Shown here: positions 22,657-30,844 of the stretch, piece by piece
Layout of the letters: every line of letters starts with the position of its first letter
Position numbering within the stretch: the stretch's first letter is position 1
From: a bacterium
Lineage (GTDB): Bacteria; Latescibacterota; Latescibacteria; Latescibacterales; Latescibacteraceae
Direction of reading: 5' to 3'
DNA: 41,335 nucleotides
Assembly: GCA_021372535.1 (NCBI GenBank)
Contig: JAJFUH010000069.1
Coordinates: forward strand, 1 to 41,335
Program-made: the position numbers and the translations under genes
Notes under the pieces: generated by a model
Seen by the model: only the letters and a program-made list of their open reading frames with translations
The model's database searches: none
What the model was told of the DNA's origin: nothing

Positions 22657-25044
22657 TTACTTTTCGAGTCCGAGTTCCTCGACCGCACCGCTGTCGCGTT
22701 TCACCCGCATTTTTATCGCTCCCCTGCTTTCGAGTCCATACGCCCGGAGCAGAGCGCTGTCATCGGTGGGCAGCAGCGCGGTGCACTCGCCGTCCGCCAG
22801 TTTCACTCTGAGCCCATAGCCGCCGCTGACCGGCTCCAGAACCGCTTCATCGGGCGCTCTATCCCCGATTTTGTGCGGACGGTAGATGGTGACGAATTCC
22901 AGCCGGTCCTTCTTTTCCGGAGTCGTTGCGGTCAGGTGCCATTCACGGAGCGTGATGCGCGGCCTCGGATTCGGATCGTACTGGTCGGTCTGGGTGAAGG
23001 TCAGCCCTGACGGCGCGAGGAAATCGATGTCGCACACTACATCGTCGTTCGTCACCCGTATCCTGTGCTGGTCTGTCACATCGATCTTGTTGACCGCATG
23101 GAGCCAGTATTCGTACGAGGACGGCTCTCCGGGGTCGAGACGGTCGTAGACGATCACGAGGTCGGGCTTGACAAAGAGAACGGCCCTGGTGAAGTGCTCG
23201 GTTCTGCCGACAACGATATCCATGGCGGGCGTCGTTTTAAAAGCGGTGATCTCGCCTTTCGCCTTCGAGGAGCGCTTCGGCTGATCCTTGCCGTTTATCC
23301 TGATGCAGTTGACCGAGCGTGTGCTCCACATCCAGTTCGTGTGGTGCTCGCTGCCGTAGCTGTCGCGCCTCCCCGACCGTATGAGCAGACGTTTGCCGTA
23401 CGCCCACAGGAGAAACGAGTTGTTCGCCTCGTAACCGTGCGACTGGGTGCCGAGCGGGCTCGATTTGAACACGACCTGGACATCCGCGCCGGCATCGGTC
23501 AGGGTGGTGTTGAGCATGGCCTGGCCGGTTCCCATGAACAGGCGTGAGGACGGAAGATCGTCGGGCGCTTTCGATTCGACGCCGGGCAGCGCGCCGCGGA
23601 TGAATCCGATATAGCCCCCGGCAGGCTTCGGCCCGCCGTTCCGCTCGACCCACCATTCCCAGTGACCGTTGCGGGCCTGTGCTGCAAATGTGGTCATGAG
23701 TGATGTGAAGCTGGCGGAAGTGAGCGTGGCGGTCAGGTCGCCGAATCCGCCTCCCACCTTGCCTGGCGGCATAAGATAGAGGGCGTAGTAGCCGACCTTC
23801 GAATAGTACGGTTTCTCGAAGGCGTTGATACCGAGCGCCTCGCGCATGACATCGGCCCACCAGGTGAAGCGCTCCTGATAGCTCTGCCAGTATGCCGAGC
23901 CCTCGTGCCAGCCGCCGTCATCGTCGCTCCACACGGGGTAGACGTTGAAAAAAACGCTGGCGGCGAACCAGACCCAGTCTTCGGCGCCCTCGACCTCGCC
24001 GCAGAATGCGATGCCGACCTCTCCGAGAAAGTGCCATGCGCGGTTGGAATGGCTGCTGTAAGGTTTCCAGAGGTGACGGGGGTAGAGATTGCGATACATC
24101 TCGTCGCCGCGGATTTTCATGACACGGCGGCAGGCCTGTTTCTCGTCCTCGGTCAGCAGGTCGTTCACAAACGTGTATGTCCTTGAAAAATAATACGCAT
24201 AGGGCATACCTGCCTCATCGTTGTACCGGAAACCGGTGCTGCCGACCGGGTCCCATGTCGCGCACGACAGAAGGATACGTTTCGCCTCCATGCCGTACCG
24301 TTCAGGTCCGCCGAGCAGACGGGTGAATGCGAGGGTCGCGGCACCATCGAGCGCGGCGATGACCTTCATGCGGTTGCCCCACCATATCTCACGCCACGGG
24401 TCGCTGTTGGTCACAGTGCCTTCCGGGTATTTCGGCGGTTCCTCGACGGATGGCGGGCTTGCGAGAATCTTCTCGCACTGTTCGACGAGAGCCTCGTAGT
24501 TTTCCTTCAATTCGCCGTGAGCGAGGGTTTTGAGCCGGTCAATGTTTTCGGGGCGTACGAACAGGCGCGGATGAGTTTCCGGGATACGGGCGATGAGCTC
24601 TTCCCGTGACGGCATCGGCATGACAGCGGCATCCGCCGGGATGGTGAATGTGCGTGTCACGCTCCAGCCGGTGGTCGTTCGGCCGTCCCCGCCCGTGCCG
24701 CGGTAGCGCCATGCCCAGGTTCCGGGCTTGAATGTGCGGGAAGGGCAGTGCACATTGAAAACGAGGCCGTCCGCACGGTACTCGACCTTTGCAAAAGTCG
24801 TGTCGGCGGCGCATTCGAGCTCCCAGGTCATGCCCTCCATGGGACGCCAGGTGAAACTCGGGGGATTGACCTGCGATACGGAACCGGAAACCGGTCGATA
24901 ACCCCATTCATCTTCACCGGCCGGGGTCTCATCGAGACGGATGGGCTGAGAAAAAGCCAGACCGGACATGAGCATGAACAGAATGCAGTACATCACGAAA
25001 GCTGAGGCCGGTTTGGGCTTGTGCAGGGTAAGAGACATAATCAT
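22657..25044 (-). CDS. secreted DUF4962/heparinase-II/III-like polysaccharide lyase
   Basis: 795 residues. A Sec signal with a longish N-region (about 1-32, ending GLAFSQP) is followed by an Ig-like N-terminal part (about 35-140) rich in Trp and Thr. Next is the DUF4962/heparinase II-type alpha/alpha toroid (RIPETHPRLFVRPENIDRL, YSSHSNRAWHFLGEVGIAFC, SDDDGGWHEGSAYWQSYQERF). The C-terminal heparinase II/III beta-sandwich contains GTQSHGYEANNSFLLWAYGKRLLIRSGRRDSYGS and RAVLFVKPDLVIVYDRLD. Such enzymes cleave uronic-acid polysaccharides by beta-elimination (PL15/17/21 groups); His, Asn and Tyr residues in these blocks are the likely catalytic set. The exact polymer cannot be read. It stands alone, with no SusC/D partner in view. 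An alternative start is ATG 25038. Confidence 0.82.
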   Translation of the reverse strand: MIMSLTLHKPKPASAFVMYCILFMLMSGLAFSQPIRLDETPAGEDEWGYRPVSGSVSQVNPPSFTWRPMEGMTWELECAADTTFAKVEYRADGLVFNVHCPSRTFKPGTWAWRYRGTGGDGRTTTGWSVTRTFTIPADAAVMPMPSREELIARIPETHPRLFVRPENIDRLKTLAHGELKENYEALVEQCEKILASPPSVEEPPKYPEGTVTNSDPWREIWWGNRMKVIAALDGAATLAFTRLLGGPERYGMEAKRILLSCATWDPVGSTGFRYNDEAGMPYAYYFSRTYTFVNDLLTEDEKQACRRVMKIRGDEMYRNLYPRHLWKPYSSHSNRAWHFLGEVGIAFCGEVEGAEDWVWFAASVFFNVYPVWSDDDGGWHEGSAYWQSYQERFTWWADVMREALGINAFEKPYYSKVGYYALYLMPPGKVGGGFGDLTATLTSASFTSLMTTFAAQARNGHWEWWVERNGGPKPAGGYIGFIRGALPGVESKAPDDLPSSRLFMGTGQAMLNTTLTDAGADVQVVFKSSPLGTQSHGYEANNSFLLWAYGKRLLIRSGRRDSYGSEHHTNWMWSTRSVNCIRINGKDQPKRSSKAKGEITAFKTTPAMDIVVGRTEHFTRAVLFVKPDLVIVYDRLDPGEPSSYEYWLHAVNKIDVTDQHRIRVTNDDVVCDIDFLAPSGLTFTQTDQYDPNPRPRITLREWHLTATTPEKKDRLEFVTIYRPHKIGDRAPDEAVLEPVSGGYGLRVKLADGECTALLPTDDSALLRAYGLESRGAIKMRVKRDSGAVEELGLEK

Positions 25045-25095
25045 CAGGATTTCCGCAATTCGTCAAATCGTGATAAAAACGATTGTGAAAGAGAT

Positions 25096-25293
25096 TCATA
25101 AAGCATTGAGCACCCTGACCATGAATATCTTGCTGTCCATATCCTCCATCGGGTCTTTCAGCGGAAATATCCCCATAATCCGTGCCTCTTCATACAGCTC
25201 ATCGAATACGGCCAGATTCCGCTCAAAATCCGGAGGAGAATTTTTTGTAAGGATTTTCTCGAAAATATCAACCAGCCGGGTGTTTTTAATCAT
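25096..25293 (-). CDS. small hypothetical protein
   Basis: 65 residues, probably real: balanced charged/hydrophobic composition (RLVDIFEKILTKNSPPDFER, then VFDELYEEARIMGIFPLKDP), predicted mostly helical, no signal peptide, and a GGGAG about 11 bases upstream of the ATG. It fits compactly between its two neighbours on the same strand. I recall similar short proteins with a 'FPLKDPLEG' stretch in environmental genomes but know no function. Confidence 0.5.
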   Translation of the reverse strand: MIKNTRLVDIFEKILTKNSPPDFERNLAVFDELYEEARIMGIFPLKDPMEDMDSKIFMVRVLNAL

Positions 25294-25335
25294 GACCGCA
25301 AAATCTCCCGTTTACCGAACGATCCACCTTAAGAG

Positions 25336-26082
25336 TCACTTGTTTCCGATGGCTTTCCGTTTTGCCAGCTCGGCCTCGTAATCGCGGCGGGTTGGGACCG
25401 AAGCGGAATCGACCCGCACAAAATCTGCTTTCCCGGGTGTCAGGTCGAACACGTACAGTACATCGTCATATATGACCGGCAGCAGGAGACCCGATCTTCC
25501 GTTATCATAATGCACATGAAACCTGCCCCCGGATTCCGCTTTGGTGTATACGTTTATTGATTGAGGCTCACGGACGAATGAGCCGCTGCGGTTTTCGAGG
25601 GTGACATATTTACGGCTGTCGGGGTCGTACATCGAAACCATAAAATAGACCGAATCGCCCCGGATAGTCCACAGCATGGTTTTCATATCCTCGATCCGTT
25701 TCCATGCGCCGGTCAATCCTTTACTCGAATCCGCCCGAATAAATGGAGTGCCGAACGCAATAACCGCAGTGGTGTCGGTAACATCATCGAGGAGCAGGAA
25801 ATTCCGTTCTTTTTTTTCGCTGCCGTTCTCCCGGAACTCTATAAACGTGTTAACCTGTATGTTGAACGTCGAGTACCGGTATTCCCTGTAACCGATCGGG
25901 TCGCTCACAATCCTCACAGACCGCATGGAAGCGCTGTCGTCGAATGTGTAATAGAAACCTCGGCGCTCCCAGCTACCGATAATGGCGTGGGCCTTATCGG
26001 GAGTTTTTCCCGTATCCTGCGCTGAAATAAGCGCCGCAGCCGCAGTTCCGAGTATGTAAATGACCAGGATAATCCGTTTCAT
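25336..26082 (-). CDS. secreted hypothetical protein, lipocalin-like strands
   Basis: 248 residues. A Sec signal (MKRIILVIYILGTAAAALISAQD) is followed by HAIIGSWERRGFYYTFDDSA and repeated beta-strand patterns (STFNIQVNTFIEFRENGSEK, RNFLLLDDVTDTTAVIAFG, RGDSVYFMVSMYDPDSRKYV, GRFHVHYDNGRSGLLLPVIY, DVLYVFDLTP). The 'IIGSWERR...' opening resembles lipocalin-like 'IxGxW' proteins, but the family is not certain. The C-terminal DYEAELAKRKAIGNK is charged. ATG 26082 has GGAG eight bases upstream; the alternative at 26115 adds residues before the signal. It may be cotranscribed with the small gene at 25096-25293 (42-bp gap). Confidence 0.6.
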   Translation of the reverse strand: MKRIILVIYILGTAAAALISAQDTGKTPDKAHAIIGSWERRGFYYTFDDSASMRSVRIVSDPIGYREYRYSTFNIQVNTFIEFRENGSEKKERNFLLLDDVTDTTAVIAFGTPFIRADSSKGLTGAWKRIEDMKTMLWTIRGDSVYFMVSMYDPDSRKYVTLENRSGSFVREPQSINVYTKAESGGRFHVHYDNGRSGLLLPVIYDDVLYVFDLTPGKADFVRVDSASVPTRRDYEAELAKRKAIGNK

Positions 26083-26172
26083 GACAATCGCTCCGTGATG
26101 GTCATACCAATGCACGTAAATAATGGCCTGAAACGCCGGTTGTCAATGTTGAAGATTCACCCTGATACTTTC

Positions 26173-26345
26173 CTTTGCTTGCCCAAAGGAAAGTTTCCAA
26201 AGGAAAGGGCACCCGTGAAAAGCCTTTTTCCCCATTCACCGCCCGTTTTTCGGGAATGGGTGAACTCACGAGCCTTCGGCTCGCTCGGACAGCACCCATT
26301 CTTTTTCCGAAAACCGGTTGTGAACAGGGGGCTTTTCAACGGATT
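26173..26345. repeat. decayed intergenic repeat block with several hairpins
   Basis: Runs from TTTGCTTGCCCAAAGGAAAG through GGAAAGGGCACCC. It holds a CCCG-ttttt-CGGG hairpin flanked by CCCATT/AATGGG, and a second hairpin CGAGCC-ttc-GGCTCG. The 'TTGCTTGCCCAAAG...GGGCACCC' string is a widespread intergenic motif in environmental genomes (from memory, unverified). Short frames on both strands here have no ribosome sites. The wider 26083-26708 gap otherwise shows no gene. Confidence 0.4.
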
Positions 26346-26483
26346 TATGAATTCTCAGGCGGTTTCCCTTTTCTGTTTTCTTACATACACCCTGCACCTG
26401 CCTTTTTCCGAAATTCGACTGCGGGGACTGATTGACATGACGGGGATATTTCTCTATACTGAAAACGGACGGTGTTAATATAA

Positions 26484-26527
26484 GCTGTTCACAGAATTGA
26501 ATAGAACGAGGATTTATGCGGATTTGT
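26484..26527. repeat. 'TTCACAGAATTGAATAGAACG' dispersed repeat, copy
   Basis: GCTGTTCACAGAATTGAATA, then GAACGAGGATTTATGCGGATTTG. It is closely related to 1893-1934 and, inverted, to 33675-33714 and 5045-5100. Confidence 0.55.
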
Positions 26528-26708
26528 TTTATGTATTTTCCCGGATTCGAAAAACTAATAATTACCGAAGACAATCTGCATACTTTCTTTTTTATATTGT
26601 TATTCCGGTGTCTTTACGGTAAAATGATTTCAGATAAAAACCGAATATTCATTCATCTTTCGAACGATACATTCTGTGCTCAAACCCGGAATCAAGGAGA
26701 TAACGAGC

Positions 26709-27680
26709 ATGAAACGACGGAGCTTTATTCAGATGGCGGGAGCAGCCGGACTCGCGGGCGTTTCCTCATCCTGCGCAAACCGTGCGGCAAAGGCGCGGTT
26801 CAGTTTCGTTCACTTTTCCGATGTCCATATCGAGCCGGAACGGGGTGCGAAGGAAGGTTTCCTCGCCGCAATCGCGAAAATGAACAGCCTCAGGCCCGAT
26901 TTCGCCATAAGCGGCGGTGACCTGATCATGGATGCGCTCGGCGCCGACGAAACCCGCGCGGTCACCCTTTACGATCTCTACATCGAGTGCTGCAAATCGT
27001 TTGACATGCCGCTCCATAATACCATCGGAAACCACGAAATCTTCGGGATTTACGACCCCGACAAGGTTCCCGAAAACCATCCCCTGTGGGGGAAGGAGAT
27101 GTTCAAAAAACGTCTCGGCAACGGGAGCACCTACCGGAGCTTCGACCACAACGGCGTCCACTTCGTGCTCCTCGATTCCATGGGCTACGAAAAGAGGACG
27201 GACAAGCCGGGCTACGAGTACTTCGGGCAGATCGGCGCGGAGCAGATGTCATGGCTGGAAAAGGACCTGAGCGGCATCCCCGCCGGAACGCCGGTCATTG
27301 CCGTCTCACACATCCCCTTTTTCACCTACTACAGCCAGATTACGGACGGGCCGCTCCGGCCGAACAGCCGGGGGGGCGTCATAACCGACGGCAAGGAGCT
27401 GTACGATCTCCTCACCCGTCACCGCCTCATCGGGTACCTCGAAGGGCACATTCATGTCAATGAAATCTATACGTACAAGGGAGCCCGGTTTGTCGATACC
27501 GGAGCGGTGTGCGGCGCATGGTGGCAGGGACCCCGTGACGGGCACCCGGAGGGATTCAATCTCGTCCATGTGTACGACGACCGCATCGAGACTGAGTACA
27601 TGACCTACGGCTGGGATGCATCGAAGTACAAACCGGTCACCCTCAACCGCGAGCTCTTCCCGTTTGCACAAATGACATGA
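26709..27680 (+). CDS. Tat/lipoprotein calcineurin-like phosphoesterase 2
   Basis: 323 residues. The N-terminus MKRRSFIQMAGAAGLAGVSSSCANR has a good twin-arginine motif (RRSFIQ) and a Cys that may be lipidated. The metallophosphoesterase motifs are complete: VHFSDVHIEPERG (DxH), FAISGGDLIMD (GD), NTIGNHEIFG (GNHE), IAVSHIPFF (H) and LEGHIHVNE (GHxH). It resembles phosphoesterase 1 at 21602-22471 in layout but has a longer C-terminal part (VYDDRIETEYMTYGWDASKYKPV). Tat export suggests that metal is loaded in the cytoplasm. ATG 26709 follows AAGGAGATAACGAGC; a reading from 26676 would put 11 residues before the Tat motif. It converges on the pentapeptide-channel gene with only 19 bp between. 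Confidence 0.87.
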   Translation: MKRRSFIQMAGAAGLAGVSSSCANRAAKARFSFVHFSDVHIEPERGAKEGFLAAIAKMNSLRPDFAISGGDLIMDALGADETRAVTLYDLYIECCKSFDMPLHNTIGNHEIFGIYDPDKVPENHPLWGKEMFKKRLGNGSTYRSFDHNGVHFVLLDSMGYEKRTDKPGYEYFGQIGAEQMSWLEKDLSGIPAGTPVIAVSHIPFFTYYSQITDGPLRPNSRGGVITDGKELYDLLTRHRLIGYLEGHIHVNEIYTYKGARFVDTGAVCGAWWQGPRDGHPEGFNLVHVYDDRIETEYMTYGWDASKYKPVTLNRELFPFAQMT

Positions 27681-27699
27681 GGGGACGGATTAACGGGGA

Positions 27700-28908
27700 T
27701 TATGCGCTCCTGCGGGTGAATTTTGCGCCGAGCACGGCGATGAGGTAACCGAGCCACATATATCCGATTATGTTCTCAAATGTATGCCAGAGAGCCGCCC
27801 CAAAAGTGTTCGGCTCGACCGATGCCAAGCCGAGTGTTGTCATGGTAACAGCGCTGAAATAGTACGGATACCAACATGGAGGCTCACCAACAGAATAGGT
27901 GATATATAAAAAATCAGTTTTTGAGAAAATAAATCCGAAAAAGACTATAATCACAAGCGACCAGAGAAATACAAGGGACGCCGACCGCCCGCAGTTCGAG
28001 GTGACCAGCCAGAAAGGATACATAACTTTGTGTTTTAATTCGAATTGATCGAGATACTGCTCGTCGAGGAGGTCGCGGTACAGAATCGGGTCAGAATCGA
28101 GTTTGACATTTTTGAGTTCGGCACCATCGAACAAAGTTAGCCTGTCCGGTGGTTTATCGTCAGCTTTTTTAAGTATCATCTTGACCAGCCACCAATAGTA
28201 TTTAATTATATCCTTGACCCGCCGCCATGATTTGAATGAGAAAGATGCGTAGTTTAAATTGGCTCCTTCAAGAAGTGCATGTCTTAGGTTGGAATGCTCA
28301 AGATTTGCATACATCAGGTTGGCATGTTCAAGATTTGCTTCATTTAGGTTGGCATATTCAAGACTCGCTAAACTCAAGTCGGCATGCTCAAAACTCGCTC
28401 TACTCAGGTTGGCATACTCAAGATTCGCTTCCCATAGGTTGGCATGCTCAAGTTGCGCTAAACACAGGTTGGCGCCCTCAAGATGCGCTCCAACTAGGTT
28501 GGCGCCCTCAAGATACGCTAAACTCAAGTCGGCATGCTCAAGAGATGTTCTAACCAATGTGGCATACTTAAACAACGTTCCAGCTAGGTTGGAATGCTCA
28601 AGATGCGCTCCTCCTAGGTTGGAATGCTCAAGATGAACATAACGCAAGTCGGCATTTTGTAATGTAAGTTCTGATAAATTGATACCGCGAAGCTCACGAA
28701 AATTTTTTATTTCACTGACACCAGAAAAGTCTCTCCACGCATGCGTTTCACCATTCACCTCTACACTGAGGTTTTCCCAATCAACAGCATGGCCCTTCTC
28801 ATCAGACTGTAACTGCCTGATGATTTCCTCTCTGAATGCCTTCCCGGCCGGTGTTTTCCACCGATCTCTCAGTTCATCGACTGTCAGTTTACCCTGTTCG
28901 TCCGGCAT
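27700..28908 (-). CDS. pentapeptide-repeat protein fused to a two-TM ion-channel domain
   Basis: 402 residues. The N-terminal region (1-70) is soluble (TVDELRDRWKTPAGKAFREEIIRQLQ). Pentapeptide repeats run from about 74 to 223 in the usual A(N/D)LxX rhythm, mostly as a 10-residue unit, LEH(A/S)NLxxAx. After a basic linker (FKSWRRVKDIIKYYWWLVKMILKKAD) come TM1 (about 309-328), a pore-like segment (YFSAVTMTTLGLASVEP, 350-366) and TM2 (373-396). This is the Ion_trans_2 two-TM layout. The K+ filter TxGYG is replaced by T-L-G-L-A, so selectivity is doubtful. Start ATG 28908 has AAAGGA seven bases upstream; ATG 28914 is too close. The pentapeptide helix probably acts as a cytoplasmic scaffold or sensor. 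Known pentapeptide-channel fusions exist, but this filter is unusual. Confidence 0.82.
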   Translation of the reverse strand: MPDEQGKLTVDELRDRWKTPAGKAFREEIIRQLQSDEKGHAVDWENLSVEVNGETHAWRDFSGVSEIKNFRELRGINLSELTLQNADLRYVHLEHSNLGGAHLEHSNLAGTLFKYATLVRTSLEHADLSLAYLEGANLVGAHLEGANLCLAQLEHANLWEANLEYANLSRASFEHADLSLASLEYANLNEANLEHANLMYANLEHSNLRHALLEGANLNYASFSFKSWRRVKDIIKYYWWLVKMILKKADDKPPDRLTLFDGAELKNVKLDSDPILYRDLLDEQYLDQFELKHKVMYPFWLVTSNCGRSASLVFLWSLVIIVFFGFIFSKTDFLYITYSVGEPPCWYPYYFSAVTMTTLGLASVEPNTFGAALWHTFENIIGYMWLGYLIAVLGAKFTRRSA

Positions 28909-28957
28909 GACCATATCCTTTCAAACGCCCGGCGTTGAATGCCGGGCTCCGGTACAT

Positions 28958-29005
28958 GATCCCCCTCGGCTTCGCCGTATCCCCCTTATGAAAGAAAGGG
29001 GGAGC
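28958..29005. repeat. GGGGGAT-type dispersed inverted repeat, copy 2
   Basis: ATCCCCCTCGGCTTCGCCGT, ATCCCCCTTATG, AAAGAAAGGGGGA: the inverse of the unit at 3509-3556. It lies just upstream of the tandem hairpin repeat. Confidence 0.6.
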
Positions 29006-29012
29006 CGCCCCA

Positions 29013-29334
29013 CTTGTGCCTTTATGCACGGCATTGAAATGCCGAGCTATTATCGAAAAGTCCCTGAAGGGACTCATTGAACCGCTGATGAGCCGGGTGA
29101 GTGCCGTAGGCACTTTACGGTAATAGCCCGGGGATTCATCCCCGGGTGGTTCTTCTGCCTTGTGCCTTTTGCCTTGTGCCTTTATGCACAGCATTGAAAT
29201 GCCATGCTATTATCGAAAAGTCCCTGACGGGGACTCATTGAAACCGCTGATGAGCCGGGTGAGTGCTGTAGGCACTTTACGGTAATAGCCCGGGGATTCA
29301 TCCCCGGGTGGTTCTTCTGCCTTCTGCCTTCTGC
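29013..29334. repeat. tandem duplication of a 160-bp REP-like multi-hairpin unit
   Basis: Copy 1 is 29013-29172 and copy 2 about 29173-29334; both open with CTTGTGCCTTTATGCAC. Each copy holds consecutive hairpins: GCATT-ga-AATGC, AGTCCC-tga(c)-GGGACT, GTGC(C/T)-gta-GGCAC and CCCGGGGA-ttca-TCCCCGGG. Copy 2 differs by a few substitutions and two inserted bases. No transposase gene is nearby. The 28909-29376 gap holds only this, the GGGGGAT repeat and the heptamer run. Confidence 0.75.
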
Positions 29335-29372
29335 CTTCTGCCTTTTGCCTTTTGCCTTTTGCCTTGTGCCTG
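29318..29372. repeat. GCCTTNT heptanucleotide tandem repeat
   Basis: About seven units: (TTCTGCC) repeats turning into (TTTTGCC) repeats and ending TTGTGCC. They lie directly before the stop of the DUF5058-partner gene (29377). A shorter stretch of the same type sits at about 29152-29180 between the two 160-bp copies. Slippage-prone. Confidence 0.75.
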
Positions 29373-29376
29373 TTTT

Positions 29377-30060
29377 CTACGCTTTTATCCATCCCCTCTT
29401 ATACATGAACCGCGCGGTAAGCACCGAGACCACGACGAGCGGGAAAATCGCGTACGATGTGGGGACTTTCGGAAACAGGAACGCGATGATGACCCCGAGG
29501 GTCACCGGCGCGATGCCGAGACGGGCGTTCTTGAAGATGTACATGCCCGCGACCGAGCCGAGCAGGGCGGGAAGCACATGATTGAGCGCCACTGTTGTCG
29601 ATGTCCCGGCGGTGTTGAGCTTTCCGAGGAACGGCAGGAAGACGAGCACTCCGACTGTGAGGATGAGCTGGCTTGCGATGAGCGAACCCGCGACTCCGAG
29701 GGTGGAGACGATCTCCGATTCAGGCGTGCCCTCCTTTGTGCCGACAACCTGCTGAGTGGTGACCGATATGGGGAGCCTGAGGTTCACGAGGTTCCCGGTG
29801 AGGAATGACATGTACGTTCCGCCGAACCCGATGAGCGAGAAATAGATGATGGGTTCGAGGATGCTGAACACGATGGCGAACGACCATATGCCGATGAGCG
29901 CCTGGACGAGCGAGCCGAGCGGCGGCATGAGGCCGTGAAAAAACCACAGGTACGCCCCCGGAAAAAACAGGCATACGCAGGCGGTGAGTATGGTGTAACG
30001 GCCGGTTTTCCCTATCGGCTGTATGAACTGTTCCTGAAAAATCTGCTGTTTCGAGTCCAT
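29377..30060 (-). CDS. multi-spanning membrane protein, partner of DUF5058 protein
   Basis: 227 residues with about six to seven hydrophobic segments (for example TILTACVCLFFPGAYLWFFH, LGVAGSLIASQLILTVGVLV, ARLGIAPVTLGVIIAFLFP). A short cytoplasmic N-terminus is KQQIFQEQFIQPIGKTGRY, and there is a polar loop NLRLPISVTTQQVVGTKEGTPESEIVST. It begins one base after the stop of the DUF5058 gene (TGA-c-ATG), so the two are translationally coupled and probably form one membrane complex. In other bacteria DUF5058 genes also sit beside a similar small membrane protein (from memory). It may be a permease; the substrate is unknown. Confidence 0.75.
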   Translation of the reverse strand: MDSKQQIFQEQFIQPIGKTGRYTILTACVCLFFPGAYLWFFHGLMPPLGSLVQALIGIWSFAIVFSILEPIIYFSLIGFGGTYMSFLTGNLVNLRLPISVTTQQVVGTKEGTPESEIVSTLGVAGSLIASQLILTVGVLVFLPFLGKLNTAGTSTTVALNHVLPALLGSVAGMYIFKNARLGIAPVTLGVIIAFLFPKVPTSYAIFPLVVVSVLTARFMYKRGWIKA

Positions 30061-30061
30061 G

Positions 30062-30784
30062 TCATCCTCCCGTCCCGTGCCAGTGATGAGCGATTCCCAC
30101 CGCGGTCATGCCGATGAGTATGGAGACCGAGAGCGCCCACTCCTTGAGCCATGACTGCCGGGCATAGCGTATGAGCACCTGGAAAATCACCATGCAGACG
30201 AAGCCGGTCAGCAGCGCGATCAGGGGGAGTCCGCCGCGCGCTATGGGCTGTCCCCAGAGGAATCCGAACGCCCCGAAGAACGCCGCGCTGTTCATGAGCG
30301 TCATCCAGCCCTCGTCGTTTCCGGCCAGCCTGTCCTTGATTTTTTTGAGGCTCGGGGTAAAGAGCGCCACAAAGAGGAGACAGAATATGAATCCCATGGA
30401 CATGGTCCACACCGCCGCGGCATAAACCTGGCCGTCGAACGCGGCGGTGCTGTCTTTGAGCCCCATGGCCGTTGCGGCGACCTCGACCGCGAAGAGCTCG
30501 TAGATCACCGAGCCGATGACCGAAAGACGCATCCAGGGGAACGGTACCCCGAGCTTGGGAATGAGCACCGCGACGCCGACGAGGAGCGCGATTGAGGGCA
30601 CGATTGCGGAGATGATGCCCGTACGGAGCGCCTGCACCATCTGCGCGCGGGGAAGGCCGATACGGTCTCCCGCCCTGAACGAAATCCTGATAAACCGCGC
30701 GGTCTGGAAAAGCACCACGACGATGATAGCGGTGCAGGCCACCCACATTCCAAAACCGTTGGCAATTGACAGATAGTTGTCCAT
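30062..30784 (-). CDS. DUF5058 family membrane protein
   Basis: 240 residues with about six membrane helices. Family-like stretches: NGFGMWVACTAIIVVVLFQT, ARFIRISFRAGDRIGLPRAQM, ALRTGIISAIVPSIALLVGV, and FPWMRLSVIGSVIYELFAVE. It ends RIAHHWHGTGG-like (AVGIAHHWHGTGG). DUF5058 proteins are uncharacterised polytopic membrane proteins, often in a two-gene unit with another membrane protein and sometimes beside amidohydrolases or peptidases. Here the upstream neighbour, 60 bp away on the same strand, is a ceramidase-domain protein, so all three may be one transcript. ATG 30784 follows a GAGG site. Transport of a product of the neighbouring hydrolase is a possible role (inference). Confidence 0.8.
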   Translation of the reverse strand: MDNYLSIANGFGMWVACTAIIVVVLFQTARFIRISFRAGDRIGLPRAQMVQALRTGIISAIVPSIALLVGVAVLIPKLGVPFPWMRLSVIGSVIYELFAVEVAATAMGLKDSTAAFDGQVYAAAVWTMSMGFIFCLLFVALFTPSLKKIKDRLAGNDEGWMTLMNSAAFFGAFGFLWGQPIARGGLPLIALLTGFVCMVIFQVLIRYARQSWLKEWALSVSILIGMTAVGIAHHWHGTGG

Positions 30785-30844
30785 ACCGCCTCTTTTCTTG
30801 TTGATTTATAAAAAATTGCTGTTTTTACTCATCGTTTCCTTTAA

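Noticed and set aside
26516-26920. 134-codon plus-strand frame overlapping phosphoesterase 2
   Set aside because: Overlaps the Tat signal and catalytic domain of a clear gene in another frame and begins inside a dispersed repeat.
28236-28640. Regular 30-bp direct repeats resembling a CRISPR array
   Set aside because: The repeats are in frame on the minus strand and encode pentapeptide units; there are no unique spacers and no cas genes.
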